Assembly: GCF_001434135.1 (NCBI RefSeq)
Contig: NZ_AZEB01000017.1
Span: forward strand, 1-62,831
Origin: Lentilactobacillus kisonensis DSM 19906 = JCM 15041
GTDB taxonomy: Bacteria > Bacillota > Bacilli > Lactobacillales > Lactobacillaceae
Length of the DNA stretch: 62,831 nucleotides
Reading direction: 5' to 3'
This document shows, piece by piece, positions 37,910 to 49,634 of the stretch. A program made the position numbers and the translations under genes. The notes under the pieces are model-generated. The model had not been told where the DNA came from and searched no databases. It saw only the letters and a list, made by a program, of their open reading frames with translations. The first letter of the stretch is position 1. Each line of letters starts with the position of its first letter.

Positions 37910-40792
37910 TTATTTAGTTATAACCCGTTTCTTTGAGTTCGAATCAGCTTCCTTAGTCAGCTTCTTATCCCGTTCCAAGACTGGTTTCAAATACTGACCC
38001 GTATAACTTTCCTTAACTTCAGCAACCTTTTCCGGCGTTCCGGTAGCGACAATGCTGCCACCGCCGTCACCACCCTCAGGTCCTAAATCAATCAGGTAAT
38101 CAGCACTCTTGACCACATCAAGATTATGCTCAATGATCAAAACTGTGTTGCCTTGATCAACTAATTTTTGTAAGACACCTAATAGTTTACGAATATCCTC
38201 AGAATGTAACCCCGTGGTTGGTTCATCAAGAATATAGAAGTTGCGGCCATTAGCCTTTTTATGTAACTCAGAGGCTAATTTCATTCGCTGGGCTTCTCCA
38301 CCAGAAAGTGTCGTTGCCGATTGGCCAAGAGAGACATAGCCCAAGCCAACTTCCTTGATAGTTTGCAACTTACGGCTAATCTTTGGAATCGCACTAAAGA
38401 AATCCACGGCTTCATCAACGGTCATATCTAAAACATCGGCAATATTTTTACCCTTGTATTCAACCTCTAACGTTTCAGCATTATATCGTTTCCCGTGGCA
38501 AACTTCACAGGGCACGTAAACATCGGGTAGAAAATTCATTTCAATCTTCAAAATTCCATCGCCGTGACATGTCTCACAACGGCCACCCTTAACGTTGAAA
38601 CTGAATCGGCCCTTCTTGAAACCACGCAATTTAGCATCATTGGTATTCGCAAATAGCCCACGAATATCATCAAAAACCCCCGTATAAGTTGCCGGGTTAC
38701 TTCTAGGGGTTCTTCCAATCGGGGTTTGATCAATATCAACGATCTTTTCAATATTCTTGTAACCCGAAATTGATTTGTACTTTCCAGGTTTTTCTGAATT
38801 ATGATTGATTTTTTGTGCCAACGCGCGCTTTAAAATATCATTAACCAACGTTGATTTTCCTGAACCAGAAACACCGGTCACCACAACAAATTTACCCAGA
38901 GGAAAATCAACCGTAATATTTTTGAGGTTATTTTCGGCAGCGCCAGTGACCCGGATCTTTTTTCCGCTGCCTTTACGCCGCTTTAATGGCACGGGGATAA
39001 ACCGTTTACCAGCTAAATACTGCCCCGTAATGGATTTAGGGGCCTTCTCAATATCAGCTGGCGTTCCAACCGCCATAACCTGACCACCGCTTTGACCAGC
39101 ACCAGGGCCTATATCAACAATATAGTCCGCAGCCCTCATTGTGTCTTCATCGTGTTCAACCACGATAAGCGTATTACCGAGATCACGCATTTTTTTAAGC
39201 GAAGCAATCAAGCGGTCATTGTCTCGTTGATGTAACCCAATTGAGGGTTCATCCAAAATATACAAAACACCCGTTAAATTCGAACCAATTTGGGTGGCCA
39301 ACCTAATTCGTTGAGCTTCCCCACCAGAAAGAGTTCGGGCAGACCGTGACAAAGTTAAGTAGTCCAACCCAACGTTTCTCAAAAACGTTAACCGGTCCGT
39401 AATTTCCTTAATAATTGGCTTAGCAATCATCGTATCTTGCGGCCCAAAGGATAGAGAACGGAAGAAAGCCAACTCAGCCGATACATCTAGTACAGAAATT
39501 TCCGCAATGTTACGTTTATCAACTTTAACCGCTAGTGCTTTCCGATTAAGCCGATACCCGTGACAGGTCTGGCAGGTTAATTCAGTCATGTATTGATTCA
39601 AATTATTCCGAGTAAAGTCACTACTAGTGTTGTGATAACGACGGTTAACATTGTTAATAACACCTTCAAATGGGCCATCAACATCGCGAATGCCACCAAA
39701 GTCACTTTGAAGAACAAAATGAAACGATTTGGTTTTTGATCCATAAAGGACAAAGTTACGATCCTTTTTAGGCAATTTTTTAAACGGCGTATCCATATCA
39801 ATTCCCTGGGCTTCACAAGCTTGGGCCAGCATATTCGGGTACCACTTGGAACCAGCTGGATTCCACGGAGCCAATGCCCCTTCGTTGAGCGTCTTACTTT
39901 TATCAGGGACAACTAAATCTTCATCAACTTCCAGCTTCATGCCAAGGCCGTCACAATCAGGACAAGCACCGATTGGCGAATTAAAGGAAAAAAGCCGTGG
40001 TTCCAATTCCCCGACTGTGAACCCACAAACGGGGCAAGCGTAATGTTCTGAAAATAACATCGCATCACGGGCACCCATAAAATCAGCGACCGCATAACCG
40101 CCGCTTAATCGTAAGGATGCTTCAAGGGAATCAGAAAGACGGTTATTGATGCCGTCCTTTACAATAATTCGATCAACTACAATGTTGATATCATGCTTCT
40201 TATTCTTATCAAGTTCTGGTGTATCGTCGATATCATACGTTTCGCCATCAACTTGAACCCGAACAAACCCTTCTCGCTTTACCTTATCAAAAATCTTCTT
40301 GTGCTGACCCTTCTTGGCACGGACAATTGGTGAGAGAATCTGCAATTTGGTCCGCTCTGGCAATTTCATTATTTGAGCAATCATTTGATCAACTGATTGA
40401 CTAGAGATTACTGTCCCATCATTTGGACAAATGGGTGTCCCAACCCGCGCCCAAAGAAGGCGAAAATAATCGTTGATTTCAGTGACAGTTCCTACAGTTG
40501 ATCGTGGGTTTTTTGAGGTTGTTTTTTGGTCAATTGAAATAGCCGGACTCAACCCATCAATCGAGTCAACGTCTGGCTTATCCATTTGCCCTAAAAATTG
40601 ACGGGCATAAGACGACAAGCTCTCAACGTAACGCCGTTGTCCCTCCGCATAGAGCGTATCAAACGCTAAGGAACTTTTACCAGAGCCAGATAGTCCTGTC
40701 ATGACAACTAATTTATCCTTTGGAATCGTCACGTTAACGTTTTTCAAGTTGTGGGCCCGAGCACCACGAATTATAATTTTATCCATTGCCAA
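37910..40792 (-). CDS. uvrA: Excinuclease ABC subunit A
   Basis: Damage-sensing ABC-type ATPase of nucleotide excision repair. Two Walker A sites ([19 protein letters not shown] and [15 protein letters not shown]), two signatures ([24 protein letters not shown]), and zinc modules [21 protein letters not shown] and [23 protein letters not shown]. 960 residues, slightly long at the C-terminus (lysine-rich tail). Lies 15 bases after uvrB, so uvrBA form an operon. Confidence 0.99.
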   Translation of the reverse strand: MAMDKIIIRGARAHNLKNVNVTIPKDKLVVMTGLSGSGKSSLAFDTLYAEGQRRYVESLSSYARQFLGQMDKPDVDSIDGLSPAISIDQKTTSKNPRSTVGTVTEINDYFRLLWARVGTPICPNDGTVISSQSVDQMIAQIMKLPERTKLQILSPIVRAKKGQHKKIFDKVKREGFVRVQVDGETYDIDDTPELDKNKKHDINIVVDRIIVKDGINNRLSDSLEASLRLSGGYAVADFMGARDAMLFSEHYACPVCGFTVGELEPRLFSFNSPIGACPDCDGLGMKLEVDEDLVVPDKSKTLNEGALAPWNPAGSKWYPNMLAQACEAQGIDMDTPFKKLPKKDRNFVLYGSKTKSFHFVLQSDFGGIRDVDGPFEGVINNVNRRYHNTSSDFTRNNLNQYMTELTCQTCHGYRLNRKALAVKVDKRNIAEISVLDVSAELAFFRSLSFGPQDTMIAKPIIKEITDRLTFLRNVGLDYLTLSRSARTLSGGEAQRIRLATQIGSNLTGVLYILDEPSIGLHQRDNDRLIASLKKMRDLGNTLIVVEHDEDTMRAADYIVDIGPGAGQSGGQVMAVGTPADIEKAPKSITGQYLAGKRFIPVPLKRRKGSGKKIRVTGAAENNLKNITVDFPLGKFVVVTGVSGSGKSTLVNDILKRALAQKINHNSEKPGKYKSISGYKNIEKIVDIDQTPIGRTPRSNPATYTGVFDDIRGLFANTNDAKLRGFKKGRFSFNVKGGRCETCHGDGILKIEMNFLPDVYVPCEVCHGKRYNAETLEVEYKGKNIADVLDMTVDEAVDFFSAIPKISRKLQTIKEVGLGYVSLGQSATTLSGGEAQRMKLASELHKKANGRNFYILDEPTTGLHSEDIRKLLGVLQKLVDQGNTVLIIEHNLDVVKSADYLIDLGPEGGDGGGSIVATGTPEKVAEVKESYTGQYLKPVLERDKKLTKEADSNSKKRVITK

Positions 40793-40807
40793 TACGCATT
40801 TACTCCT

Positions 40808-42811
40808 TTAGCTCATTTCACCTTTTAATTCAATTATTGTATCACGCAAAGTCGCCGCCTGTTCAAAATCAAGCTTTTTAGCAGCGTCCCGCATTTCTTC
40901 AGTTAACCTTGCAAGCATATTCTTCTGATCTTTCTTATCCATCTGCTCAAAATCGCTCTCAACAAAGTCATCCTTTTCGCCGGAATCCCCTGTATCCTTA
41001 GTGATTGAGATTAGGTTGCGAATTGGCTTTTTGATGGTGGTTGGCGTAATTCCGTGTTCCTGATTATATTTAATCTGAATGGCCCGCCGATTAGCAGTTT
41101 CATCAATTGCTGCCTGCATTGACTCAGTCACTTCATCGGCATACATAATCACGGCACCATGTTCATTTCGCGACGCCCGACCAATGGTCTGAATTAACGA
41201 ACGCTCGTTACGAAGGAAGCCTTCCTTATCAGCATCCAAGATTGCAACCAAGGATACTTCAGGCACATCAATGCCCTCTCGTAGCAGATTAATACCAACT
41301 AACACATCAAACTTACCCAAGCGCAGGTCACGGATAATCTGAGTTCGCTCAAGGGTCTTGATATCTGAATGTAAATATTTAACTCGAATTCCCAAGTCTT
41401 TTAGGTAATCCGTTAGATCTTCAGCCATTTTTTTGGTCAAGGTCGTGACAAAGACCCGCTCATTTTTATCAACTCGTTTATTAATTTCACCAACTAGATC
41501 ATCCATCTGCCCCATAATCGGCCGAACATCAATTGTCGGATCTAGTAAACCAGTCGGTCGAATGACCTGGGTAACGACATTATCGGTTTGATCCATTTCA
41601 TAAGGGCCGGGAGTTGCTGACATATAAATTACTTGATGAACATGCTTTTCAAATTCTGAAAGGGTCAATGGGCGGTTATCTAGCGCACTGGGTAGTCGGA
41701 AACCATAATCAACCAACTGCTTCTTGCGGGCCTGATCACCATTATACATCCCCCGGATTTGTGGCATTGTTTGGTGAGATTCATCAACAACTAATAAGAA
41801 GTCATCTGGAAAGAAATCGAGTAACGTGAACGGCGGTTGACCAGGCTTTCTACGATCCATAAACCTAGAATAGTTCTCAATCCCGCTGGTATACCCCATC
41901 TCACGCATCATTTCAATATCATAAGTTGTTCGTTGCTTGAGGCGCTGAGCTTCAAGTAACTTGCCTTCTTTTTCAAATTTAGCGACCTGCTTATCCATCT
42001 CGTCTTGAATTTCCGGCAATGCCAACTTCATAACATCATCGCTTGTTAAGAAATGGGTTGCCGGGAAAATGGCGATATGTTCCCGATCACCAATCACCTC
42101 ACCCGTCAAGGTATCAACTTCTCGGATTCGATCAATTTCATCACCAAAGAACTCAATTCGAAAGGCGTGTTCATCCCAAGATGCCGGGAAGACTTCGACC
42201 ACGTCGCCATGAACTCGGAAACGCCCCCGTTGAAAGTCAATATCATTACGATCATATTGAATGTCAACAAGTTGCCTGAGAAAATGATCCCGTTCAATAT
42301 TTTGACCCACACGCAATGAAACCACGTGATTTCGGTATTCGGTTGGATCACCTAATCCGAAGATTGATGATACAGAGGCCACTACGATAACGTCATTGCG
42401 TTCCAAAAGTGAGCTGGTAGCGGAATGACGCAATTGATCAATTTCGTCGTTGATTGAGGAGTCCTTTTCAATGTATGTGTCACTTGAAGGAACATAGGCT
42501 TCCGGCTGGTAATAATCATAATAACTGACAAAGTATTCAACCGCATTATTAGGGAAAAACTCCTTAAATTCACCATACAATTGGCCAGCTAACGTTTTAT
42601 TGTGCGATAACACTAAAGTGGGTTTGTTAACCTGCGAAATGACATTTGAAATCGTAAAGGTCTTTCCAGTTCCGGTAGCGCCCTTTAATATTTGCGCTTT
42701 TTCACCCGCGTCAACGCCAGCAACTAGTTTTTTTATGGCATTTGGCTGATCTCCAGTTGGCTTATACTTGGAAACCAAATCAAATTTACGATCATTTTCT
42801 CTTTCGATCAA
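40808..42811 (-). CDS. uvrB: Excinuclease ABC subunit B
   Basis: Helicase-like subunit that verifies damage and loads UvrC. Walker [17 protein letters not shown], the beta-hairpin [31 protein letters not shown], helicase motif [11 protein letters not shown] and a C-terminal UvrC-binding helix pair ([20 protein letters not shown]). The open frame runs to 42928 through the structured repeat; AGGGGG is placed for the TTG at 42811, giving 667 residues and the start [18 protein letters not shown]. Confidence 0.98.
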   Translation of the reverse strand: MIERENDRKFDLVSKYKPTGDQPNAIKKLVAGVDAGEKAQILKGATGTGKTFTISNVISQVNKPTLVLSHNKTLAGQLYGEFKEFFPNNAVEYFVSYYDYYQPEAYVPSSDTYIEKDSSINDEIDQLRHSATSSLLERNDVIVVASVSSIFGLGDPTEYRNHVVSLRVGQNIERDHFLRQLVDIQYDRNDIDFQRGRFRVHGDVVEVFPASWDEHAFRIEFFGDEIDRIREVDTLTGEVIGDREHIAIFPATHFLTSDDVMKLALPEIQDEMDKQVAKFEKEGKLLEAQRLKQRTTYDIEMMREMGYTSGIENYSRFMDRRKPGQPPFTLLDFFPDDFLLVVDESHQTMPQIRGMYNGDQARKKQLVDYGFRLPSALDNRPLTLSEFEKHVHQVIYMSATPGPYEMDQTDNVVTQVIRPTGLLDPTIDVRPIMGQMDDLVGEINKRVDKNERVFVTTLTKKMAEDLTDYLKDLGIRVKYLHSDIKTLERTQIIRDLRLGKFDVLVGINLLREGIDVPEVSLVAILDADKEGFLRNERSLIQTIGRASRNEHGAVIMYADEVTESMQAAIDETANRRAIQIKYNQEHGITPTTIKKPIRNLISITKDTGDSGEKDDFVESDFEQMDKKDQKNMLARLTEEMRDAAKKLDFEQAATLRDTIIELKGEMS

Positions 42812-42836
42812 TATTAAATTCCCCCTAACAAAAAGA

Positions 42837-42957
42837 AGTGAGCGAAGCAAAGCAATAGCAGTTGGAGCATACATCTTCTCGGTTAAAAATCTCTGGTTTT
42901 GGAATTTTGAATCGAAAGGCTTATGCATCGACTTCTGCTTTGCGTAATTGTTCTAAA
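42837..42957 (+). repeat. Structured repeat, copy 3 (diverged)
   Basis: Starts AAGTGAGCGAAGCAAAGC about ten bases upstream of the uvrB binding site and ends GCGTAATTGTTCTAAAA. The outer stem GCAAAGC/GCTTTGC is kept, while the top stem has decayed to a short pairing around TGGTTTT. Confidence 0.7.
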
Positions 42958-43084
42958 AGAAGTAGGTGGCGCAGAGCGATTAACAATCGGAGTGTAAGTC
43001 TCCTCCAATAGAAATTCCTGCGTTTGGAATTTTTGCTGGGGGGGTGCTCACATGCAGATTATTGCTCTGCACAACTGTCCTAAC
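42958..43084 (+). repeat. Structured repeat, copy 4
   Basis: Head-to-tail with copy 3. Outer stem GCAGAGC/GCTCTGC (compensated), inner AACAATC/GATTATT, GTAAG/CTCAC, and top stem CCTCCAATAGAAATTCC with loop TGCGTTT. Three of its non-Watson-Crick pairs are G-U on the + strand and one is A-C. Confidence 0.8.
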
Positions 43085-43183
43085 ATCAACTTGACACACA
43101 ACAAAAGGGCTACAAGCAAAACCATGCTTTATTAGCCCCACTATCAACGCTATTTTACCATACGAACATACTTTCGCCAATAA

Positions 43184-43834
43184 TTAGTTACCCGAAACGG
43201 GTTCCTTTTTTAAAACTTTTCGAGTTAAATTACGTAGCTTTTCTTGAGTCGTAAAGTTCTCCGCTAACATCTCAGGAATAATTTTGGTGATCACGTAATG
43301 AACGCAAGCCATTTCCCGATAGTTAAGAATTGTGGATAAACTTTCCTTATACATTTCTGGGTAAACCGCTTCTGGATTTCCCTTCTGAATTTCGCCAAAC
43401 GACTCATACAGTAAATCCACCTTATCGGCAACTGCCAGGATCTGACCTTCAATCGAAGCGTCTTTTCCCTCAGATAAGCGTCGTCGATAAGCTGCCTGAA
43501 ATTCACTTGGAATTTCATTTTCAACAAAGTTTTCAGTTAACTTGTCGTCAACGTCCGCTAACATCGTTCTCAAAACAGGCGTTGCATACTTTACTGGGGT
43601 CTTGATGTCACCAATAAACCGTTCGGTGTAATCATGGTTAAGGGCCTTTTCATAAAGCCGCCGCCAGTCAATTGTTTTGCCAGCATTTTCTTCAACGTCA
43701 CCCAAAAACTGTGCAATTTCGGCCACTTTAAACGAGTGAGCCGCGACAGAATGCTGCTCAAATTTAAAATACCCAGGTGCTCGGTTAATCAATTCCAATT
43801 CATCCAAACTTTCTAAATATTGGTGCATCCCCAT
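43184..43834 (-). CDS. HD-domain hydrolase, YfbR-like
   Basis: Metal-dependent phosphohydrolase of the HD superfamily, likely a 5'-deoxynucleotidase-type enzyme. The metal ligands are His in EQHSVAAHSFKVAEIA (near 28-33), the HD pair in ALNHDYTERFIGDI (near 68), and a late Asp in ILAVADKVDLLYESF (near 138), an arrangement typical of YfbR-like proteins. 216 residues, binding site GGGAG. Monocistronic; followed by an intergenic region with repeats. Substrate not shown. Confidence 0.88.
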   Translation of the reverse strand: MGMHQYLESLDELELINRAPGYFKFEQHSVAAHSFKVAEIAQFLGDVEENAGKTIDWRRLYEKALNHDYTERFIGDIKTPVKYATPVLRTMLADVDDKLTENFVENEIPSEFQAAYRRRLSEGKDASIEGQILAVADKVDLLYESFGEIQKGNPEAVYPEMYKESLSTILNYREMACVHYVITKIIPEMLAENFTTQEKLRNLTRKVLKKEPVSGN

Positions 43835-43879
43835 ATTCGACAGCTCCCTTGATAATCCGTTGACTTTTCTACATATATT

Positions 43880-43908
43880 AAAGAGGTTGGAAATGATCCA
43901 ACCTCTTT
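43880..43908 (-). terminator. Terminator of trxB
   Basis: AAAGAGGTTGG and CCAACCTCTTT perfect arms around seven bases, 52 bases past the trxB stop. The T-run is short in both directions. Confidence 0.75.
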
Positions 43909-43959
43909 AGCTTTACTATTCATATTAACCCATAAACACGTAAAAGCGAATGATTTGTT

Positions 43960-44913
43960 CTAAGATTCCGACACGCTGGATTTACTCTGAGCATTGTGCG
44001 CTTCAATGTACTTGAATGCTTGTTGGCCAGCAATACCACCCTCGCCAACAGCAGTTGCAACTTGGCGTAACTCTTTTTGACGGACGTCCCCAATTGCGTA
44101 AATACCTGGAATAGCCGTTTCCATTTGGTCATCGGTCTTGATCCAGCCATCTGCATCAGTAATTTTCAAGTTCTGGAATGGCTCGGTCATTGGCAAGAGA
44201 CCAACATAAATAAATGCACCCGAAGTTTCGATTGTTGAATCTTCATCCGTCTGATTATTATGAGTTTTAACACCCGTTACTTTGGTGCCATCACCAACAA
44301 CCTCAGTGACGTTTGTATTCCAAACAAAATCAATTTTATCGTTAGCAAACGCCCGGTCTTGAATAACCTGTTGCGCGCGTAGTTGATCACGACGGTGGAT
44401 AACCGTAACGTGATCAACAATCCCTGCAAGGTAAGAAGCTTCCTCAATCGCAGAATCACCACCGCCAACAACGACGACGTGCTTGTTTTTAAAGAAGGCC
44501 CCATCACAAACGGCGCAATACGACACACCCTTGCCACCGTATTCTTTTTCACCGGGGACACCAAGCTTTTTATATTCAGATCCCGTTGCGATAATCACTA
44601 CTTTAGCTTCTAATTCCTCACTATCAGTCTTGATCAATTTGGTAATGCCACGGTCCTCAATTGACTGAACAGCACCATAAACATACTCAGCACCAAAATT
44701 AATGGAACTATCGTACATATTCTGTGCGAGGTCCGGTCCCATGATTGATTTAAAACCAGGATAATTTTCAATTGAAGCAGTGTTATTCATTTGACCGCCA
44801 TAAATTCCCCGATCAATCATTGCAACCGATAAATTGGCCCGTGATGCATAGAGTGCTGCTGTCATTCCGCCAGGCCCAGCACCGATAATAACAACATCAT
44901 AATTTTTTGCCAT
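43960..44913 (-). CDS. trxB: Thioredoxin-disulfide reductase
   Basis: FAD/NADPH enzyme reducing thioredoxin. FAD-binding DVVIIGAGPGGMTAALYASRA, redox-active Cys pair in YCAVCDGAFF, NADPH-binding VVGGGDSAIEEASYLAG and the second FAD motif GIYAIGDVRQKELRQVATA. 317 residues with a short variable tail. It is last in hprK-lgt-gpsA-galU-trxB. Confidence 0.98.
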   Translation of the reverse strand: MAKNYDVVIIGAGPGGMTAALYASRANLSVAMIDRGIYGGQMNNTASIENYPGFKSIMGPDLAQNMYDSSINFGAEYVYGAVQSIEDRGITKLIKTDSEELEAKVVIIATGSEYKKLGVPGEKEYGGKGVSYCAVCDGAFFKNKHVVVVGGGDSAIEEASYLAGIVDHVTVIHRRDQLRAQQVIQDRAFANDKIDFVWNTNVTEVVGDGTKVTGVKTHNNQTDEDSTIETSGAFIYVGLLPMTEPFQNLKITDADGWIKTDDQMETAIPGIYAIGDVRQKELRQVATAVGEGGIAGQQAFKYIEAHNAQSKSSVSES

Positions 44914-44988
44914 TTAAATCCTCCTTGTATGAAGAACGTCATATTCACAAAGTTAAATCTACTATGAATAAGTAAGCCTGTCCAGTAA

Positions 44989-45891
44989 TTAGTTCTTGCT
45001 GGGTTTGTCCTCATCAGCCAGCTCTTTACCTAAATCTTTAAGGTAAGCCCTTAACCCATCAGCGATCTCTGGGTGTCGTAACCCAAAAATAATATTCGTT
45101 TTTAACCAGCTTAATTTATTGCCAGTGTCAAAGCGGCTCCCCATAAACTCATGGGCAAAGACCCGTTGTGTTTGGTTCAATTCATCGATTGCAGAGGTCA
45201 ATTGGATCTCACCGGAAGCGTCCGGCTTAGAATGTTCAAGAATACCAAAAATTTCTGGCGTTAACAGATAACGCCCGATGATTGCCAAATCACTTGGGGC
45301 CTTCTCTGGGGTTGGCTTTTCAACGAATTTTTTAACGTTGAATAATCCGGGCCGAACTTCTTCGGAGGGATCAATAACCCCATACTTAGAAATATCTTTA
45401 TGAGCAACCCGCTTAACAGCCAAAGTAGAAGCACCGGTTTCTTGGAAGCTATTCATTAACTGCTTGGTTAAGGGAACTTTATCTTCCATCACATCATCAC
45501 CCAACATCACAACAAAAGGTTCATTGCTGATGAAGCTTCGAGCAGTATAAATAGCATCTCCTAACCCACGAGGATGAGATTGCCGAATAAAGTAAATATT
45601 CATGTCATTCGTTTTGCGGATCGTCTCTAAGATTGCATCCTTATGACGCTCCTCCAAATTCATTTCCAATTCAGGATTGGAGTCAAAATGATCTTCAATT
45701 GAGCGTTTGCCCTTGCCAATCACAATCACAATATCCTTAATGCCGGATTTCTTTGCTTCTTCCACGATAAACTGGATGGTAGGCGTATCCACAATTGGTA
45801 ACATTTCCTTAGGTAAAGCCTTTGTTTCTGGTAAAAATCGTGTTCCAAGCCCTGCTGCCGGAATGACCGCCTTCGTTACTTTTCTTTGCAT
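44989..45891 (-). CDS. galU: UTP-glucose-1-phosphate uridylyltransferase
   Basis: Makes UDP-glucose for glycolipid, teichoic acid and polysaccharide synthesis. N-terminal nucleotide-binding [49 protein letters not shown] and [18 protein letters not shown]. 300 residues; starts 24 bases after gpsA. Confidence 0.97.
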   Translation of the reverse strand: MQRKVTKAVIPAAGLGTRFLPETKALPKEMLPIVDTPTIQFIVEEAKKSGIKDIVIVIGKGKRSIEDHFDSNPELEMNLEERHKDAILETIRKTNDMNIYFIRQSHPRGLGDAIYTARSFISNEPFVVMLGDDVMEDKVPLTKQLMNSFQETGASTLAVKRVAHKDISKYGVIDPSEEVRPGLFNVKKFVEKPTPEKAPSDLAIIGRYLLTPEIFGILEHSKPDASGEIQLTSAIDELNQTQRVFAHEFMGSRFDTGNKLSWLKTNIIFGLRHPEIADGLRAYLKDLGKELADEDKPSKN

Positions 45892-45915
45892 TCTATGTCC
45901 CTTACTTTCCTTTGA

Positions 45916-46932
45916 CTATTCGATTTCAGAACGGCCTTCACGAGTCATGAGCTGATTAATCGTCTCTTTAATATCAGCGCCGTCATATAAAACGTGATAA
46001 ATAGCAGTGGTGATTGGCATTTCAACACCCCGTTGCTTCGATAATTCGTAAGCAGCACGAGTAGTCGCAATTCCTTCGATCACCATTCCCATATTTTTAA
46101 CAACTTCTTCTAGTGATTTACCTTCACCTAATTCATTTCCAGCCCGCCAGTTCCGAGAATTCCGGCTAGTAGCCGTTACAATGATATCACCAACGCCAGA
46201 CAACCCGATAAAGGTGAGCGGATTAGCACCAAATGACGTCCCTAAACGAGAAATCTCTGCTAATCCTCGAGTCATGAGTGCTGCTTTCGCATTATCTTTG
46301 TAACCCAGGCCATAAAGCGCGCCGGCTCCCAAAGCAATAATGTTCTTAAGGGCAGCCCCAATCTCAACCCCAATGATGTCATCACTGGTATAAATTCGGA
46401 AATAATGATTCATAAATAATCCTTGAATTTCTTTAGCCGCTTTTTGATTGTTGCTGGCAACGGTTACCAAGGTAATATCCTTAGTAATCACGTCTTCGGC
46501 TTGGCTTGGGCCTGAAATAACCGAAATTGATTTTCGATTTTGAGGATCAATTTCTTGCGAGAGAACCTGCGAAAGCCGTAAGTAAGTCTTTTCCTCAATT
46601 CCCTTCGAGGCATGAATTATATTCACAACTTGGTGCCGTTTTGCCAAAATCTCAGCAACCTGTTTAGCAACTGATCGGGTAACCTGAGTTGGGACGACAA
46701 ACAATATGTAATCAACGCCATCAATGGCTTCGGCTAGATCATTATAAGCAGTGATGGAATTAGAAAACGTAAAGTTCTTGATATACTTAGAATTTGTATG
46801 TTTTTCGTTAAACTCCTTAACCTGGCTAGCATTATACGACCATAATTTTACATCGGACCCATTTTCGTCCAGTAAGCTTGCAAGAACACTACCCCATGAT
46901 CCGGCTCCAAGTACTGCAACTTTTTTAGACAT
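45916..46932 (-). CDS. gpsA: Glycerol-3-phosphate dehydrogenase [NAD(P)+]
   Basis: Makes sn-glycerol-3-phosphate for phospholipids. Rossmann motif [41 protein letters not shown], the catalytic Lys region [15 protein letters not shown] and [26 protein letters not shown] precedes the ATG at 46932 (338 residues); its start overlaps the lgt end by eight bases. An upstream frame to 46980 lies within lgt. Confidence 0.98.
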   Translation of the reverse strand: MSKKVAVLGAGSWGSVLASLLDENGSDVKLWSYNASQVKEFNEKHTNSKYIKNFTFSNSITAYNDLAEAIDGVDYILFVVPTQVTRSVAKQVAEILAKRHQVVNIIHASKGIEEKTYLRLSQVLSQEIDPQNRKSISVISGPSQAEDVITKDITLVTVASNNQKAAKEIQGLFMNHYFRIYTSDDIIGVEIGAALKNIIALGAGALYGLGYKDNAKAALMTRGLAEISRLGTSFGANPLTFIGLSGVGDIIVTATSRNSRNWRAGNELGEGKSLEEVVKNMGMVIEGIATTRAAYELSKQRGVEMPITTAIYHVLYDGADIKETINQLMTREGRSEIE

Positions 46933-47788
46933 TATATTTCTCCTTCGTTGGTGTTGTTTTATTTCTAAGATTAGTCCCATCTAAATACCAAGGATTATCC
47001 TGATTCCGTCGCCGGTACCAGATTAAGCCAACGGCACCAAAAAACAGAATAACTGAGAGGATCTGCGATACCCTTAGGTTGAGTAACATCAAACTATCAG
47101 TCCGCATGCCCTCAATAAAAAATCTTCCAAATGAATACCACATGACATACGACAAGAATACTTCTCCTTGTTTAAAGAGCTGGGGATTATGCCGTAAAGT
47201 TATCAAAACACAGAAGCCAAGCAAACTCCATATTGATTCATACAAAAACGTTGGCTGACGGTACGCACCGCCGATGTTCATCTGCGAAATAATAAAGGCT
47301 GGCAAATGAAGGCCTTGTAAATAATGAAGGGTGGTCACTTTTCCAAATGCTTCTTGGTTCATAAAATTACCCCAACGACCAATGGACTGCGCCAAGATAA
47401 CTGTAGGCGCTGCAACATCAAGCATTAGCCAAACTGGAATAAAGCGCTTACGACAGAACCAGATAACCACAATCATGGCCCCAATTAATGAACCATAAAT
47501 GGCAATGCCACCATCCCAAATTTTGATAATCTCACCTGGGTTGTCCCGATAATACCCCCATTGGAAGATAACGTAGTACAACCGCGCACAAATTAACGCG
47601 GCTGGTAACGCCCATAAAATCATATCATAAATATCATCGGGATTAATTCCCCGCTTTTTGCCCTCACTAACAGCAAGGTATACTGCTAAAATAACCCCAC
47701 TGGCAATAATAATTCCGTACCAGTGAACTTCGATTGGCCCCAAATTAAAAGCAATCGGATTGAGCGCCAAAGTATTAAAGTTTAACAA
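46925..47788 (-). CDS. lgt: Prolipoprotein diacylglyceryl transferase
   Basis: Membrane enzyme that attaches diacylglycerol to the lipobox Cys of lipoproteins. Seven hydrophobic segments; [10 protein letters not shown] near the N-terminus, and the signature [16 protein letters not shown] with catalytic residues; late motif [13 protein letters not shown]. 287 residues with a basic tail. Starts five bases after hprK. Confidence 0.97.
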   Translation of the reverse strand: MLNFNTLALNPIAFNLGPIEVHWYGIIIASGVILAVYLAVSEGKKRGINPDDIYDMILWALPAALICARLYYVIFQWGYYRDNPGEIIKIWDGGIAIYGSLIGAMIVVIWFCRKRFIPVWLMLDVAAPTVILAQSIGRWGNFMNQEAFGKVTTLHYLQGLHLPAFIISQMNIGGAYRQPTFLYESIWSLLGFCVLITLRHNPQLFKQGEVFLSYVMWYSFGRFFIEGMRTDSLMLLNLRVSQILSVILFFGAVGLIWYRRRNQDNPWYLDGTNLRNKTTPTKEKYNV

Positions 47789-47793
47789 ACCAT

Positions 47794-48831
47794 CTATCTC
47801 CCACTACCATCACTCTTATGGTCATCTTTACCGATTAAGTCCTTGTTCGTTTGCTCAACGGCTTTTTCTTCTTGTTTTTTAGTGACATCCGTCTTACTGT
47901 TTTCTTTAATCAAATTATTCAAATTACGATCAAAGGTTTCAGTGGCATCATACCCCATGCTTTGTGCTCTGAAGTTCATTGCCGCAGCTTCAATAATAAT
48001 CGCTAAGTTCCGACCAGTTCTAACAGGAATCGTAATTTTGGGAACGTCAACATCAAAAATGTGAACATTTTGAGTCCCATTTCCAAGACGATCGAATTTT
48101 GCTTCCTTAGTGTAGTTAGCCAAATGAATGATCAATGATACCGTTGTTTGGCTTCTAACTGCCCCAGTTCCAAATAGGGTCATAACGTCAATAATCCCAA
48201 TTCCCCGAATTTCAAGTAAATGACGGAGAATAGCAGGAGCCGTCCCAACTAACGTTTGCTCATTTTGCTGATAAACTTCAACCCGGTCATCGGCAATTAA
48301 CCGGTGTCCCCGTTTAACCAACTCTAAAGCTGTTTCACTTTTACCAATCCCGCTATCACCAGTAATCATAATTCCAAGACCATACACATCAACTAAAACA
48401 CCATGAATAGACTTTCTTTCGGCCAGTTTATCTTCTAAATAATTGGTCATATTACTTAAAACACGAGACGTCGTTAGCTTTGAACCTAATACCGGAATAT
48501 GTTCTTCCTTAGCAGCCTCAAGTAGTTCTTCTGGTGGATCCAACTGAGTCGAAACAACAAAGGCAGGTGTTTGCGGCTGACACATCTTTTTCATAACGTC
48601 CAACAGATCTTCATGGGTCATCCCTTTTGAGTAGGATATCTCGGTGATACCAAGCAATTGGATCCGCTTAGCAGGATAGTAATTGAAAAATCCAGTTAGT
48701 TCCAAACCAGGCCGCGATATATCGCTGGTTGAAATGGTTCGTTGATCTAAATATTCCTTACCGTAATAAACATCCAGCCTGGCATTTTCTACCAAATCGG
48801 CAACACTCACACTATCGGCCAAATTTATCAC
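47794..48831 (-). CDS. hprK: HPr kinase/phosphorylase
   Basis: Phosphorylates HPr on Ser46, the key signal for CcpA catabolite control, and reverses it. Walker [28 protein letters not shown], family signature [15 protein letters not shown] and [22 protein letters not shown]. Its 345 residues include a long lysine/glutamate-rich C-terminal tail beyond the usual end. It fits functionally with the cre sites in this window. First in hprK-lgt-gpsA-galU-trxB. Confidence 0.97.
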   Translation of the reverse strand: MINLADSVSVADLVENARLDVYYGKEYLDQRTISTSDISRPGLELTGFFNYYPAKRIQLLGITEISYSKGMTHEDLLDVMKKMCQPQTPAFVVSTQLDPPEELLEAAKEEHIPVLGSKLTTSRVLSNMTNYLEDKLAERKSIHGVLVDVYGLGIMITGDSGIGKSETALELVKRGHRLIADDRVEVYQQNEQTLVGTAPAILRHLLEIRGIGIIDVMTLFGTGAVRSQTTVSLIIHLANYTKEAKFDRLGNGTQNVHIFDVDVPKITIPVRTGRNLAIIIEAAAMNFRAQSMGYDATETFDRNLNNLIKENSKTDVTKKQEEKAVEQTNKDLIGKDDHKSDGSGR

Positions 48832-48872
48832 TCCTCTTAATAATCACTATAATTTTAGCACGTCAGCCCCGT

Positions 48873-49220
48873 TTAGTCTTTACGGAAATACTGAGCAATG
48901 ATTGTACTCACTAATGACATCAAGACTGCCACTAACATTGCTATCCAGAACGACGAAAAGCGAAACCCAGCCCCAACAATTGCAGAGGTAAGTTCAAGCA
49001 TTAAGCCATTAATGACAATTGAAAACAATCCCAATGTTAAAAAGTTAATCGGCAAGGATAAAATTGTCACAATCGGTTTGACCACCCAATTTAAGACTGC
49101 CAGGACAACAGCGGCTATGACGGCCATTTCCACACTGGCAACGTAAAAGTTGGCGGGAAAGAAGCCACTTAACGCCATAAATAACAATGTATCAACTAAA
49201 ACGGTTGTTAGAAATCTCAC
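48873..49220 (-). CDS. Small four-helix membrane protein, phage-holin superfamily IV (YvlD-like)
   Basis: 115 residues made almost wholly of four hydrophobic helices (LLFMALSGFFPANFYVAS, VIAAVVLAVLNWVVKPI, LPINFLTLGLFSIVINGLML, WIAMLVAVLMSLVSTII). The VLNWVVKPIVTILSLPINFL and GLFSIVINGLML pattern marks the YvlD/4-TM family. The gene follows the PspC gene with two bases between, and the pair may act together in envelope stress; this is inference from relatives. Confidence 0.85.
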   Translation of the reverse strand: MRFLTTVLVDTLLFMALSGFFPANFYVASVEMAVIAAVVLAVLNWVVKPIVTILSLPINFLTLGLFSIVINGLMLELTSAIVGAGFRFSSFWIAMLVAVLMSLVSTIIAQYFRKD

Positions 49221-49222
49221 TG

Positions 49223-49546
49223 TCAGCCTCTTTTCTGATGGTCATCGACGTTCTTTTCTTCAACATCATGGATAACCTTTCGAGATTGATTGCCGGAACC
49301 ACCATTAGGCGTTCCTGATTTAAATTGATTAAAAAACGAATTACCAGAATTATCACTTGGAATGATGGCCATCATCACAATATACGCTAAAATTGCCAAT
49401 ACATTGATCCCAGGCGTGAATGCTAAGACAATGTACAACACCCTAACTAACGTTGAATTCCAATTAAAATACGTTGAAATGCCACCAAGGACACCAGAAA
49501 TCACTTTATCTGTGGATGAACGGTACAATTTTTTACCATTATTCAT
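49223..49546 (-). CDS. PspC domain protein
   Basis: 107-residue membrane protein with an N-terminal PspC domain: LYRSSTDKVISGVLGGISTY, FNWNSTLVRVLYIVLAFTPG, NVLAILAYIVMMAIIP. A charged C-terminal tail of about 40 residues follows. GGAGG precedes the ATG at 49546. PspC proteins sense envelope stress in several bacteria. Cotranscribed with the YvlD-like gene. Confidence 0.9.
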   Translation of the reverse strand: MNNGKKLYRSSTDKVISGVLGGISTYFNWNSTLVRVLYIVLAFTPGINVLAILAYIVMMAIIPSDNSGNSFFNQFKSGTPNGGSGNQSRKVIHDVEEKNVDDHQKRG

Positions 49547-49587
49547 CGGCTTACCTCCACTCAAGTTTTCTTAACTTAAGACTATCT

Positions 49588-49618
49588 AAAAAAAACACCG
49601 CAATCAAGTCTGCAGTGT
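49588..49618 (-). terminator. Terminator of the pst-phoU operon
   Basis: Minus strand ACACTGCA and TGCGGTGT arms followed by eight T, beginning 17 bases past the phoU stop. Confidence 0.85.
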
Positions 49619-49634
49619 AAAAAAACAACCATTC

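Noticed and set aside
42980-43180. 66-codon minus strand open frame between uvrB and the HD gene
   Set aside because: Overlaps repeat copy 4, has no family likeness and no binding site.
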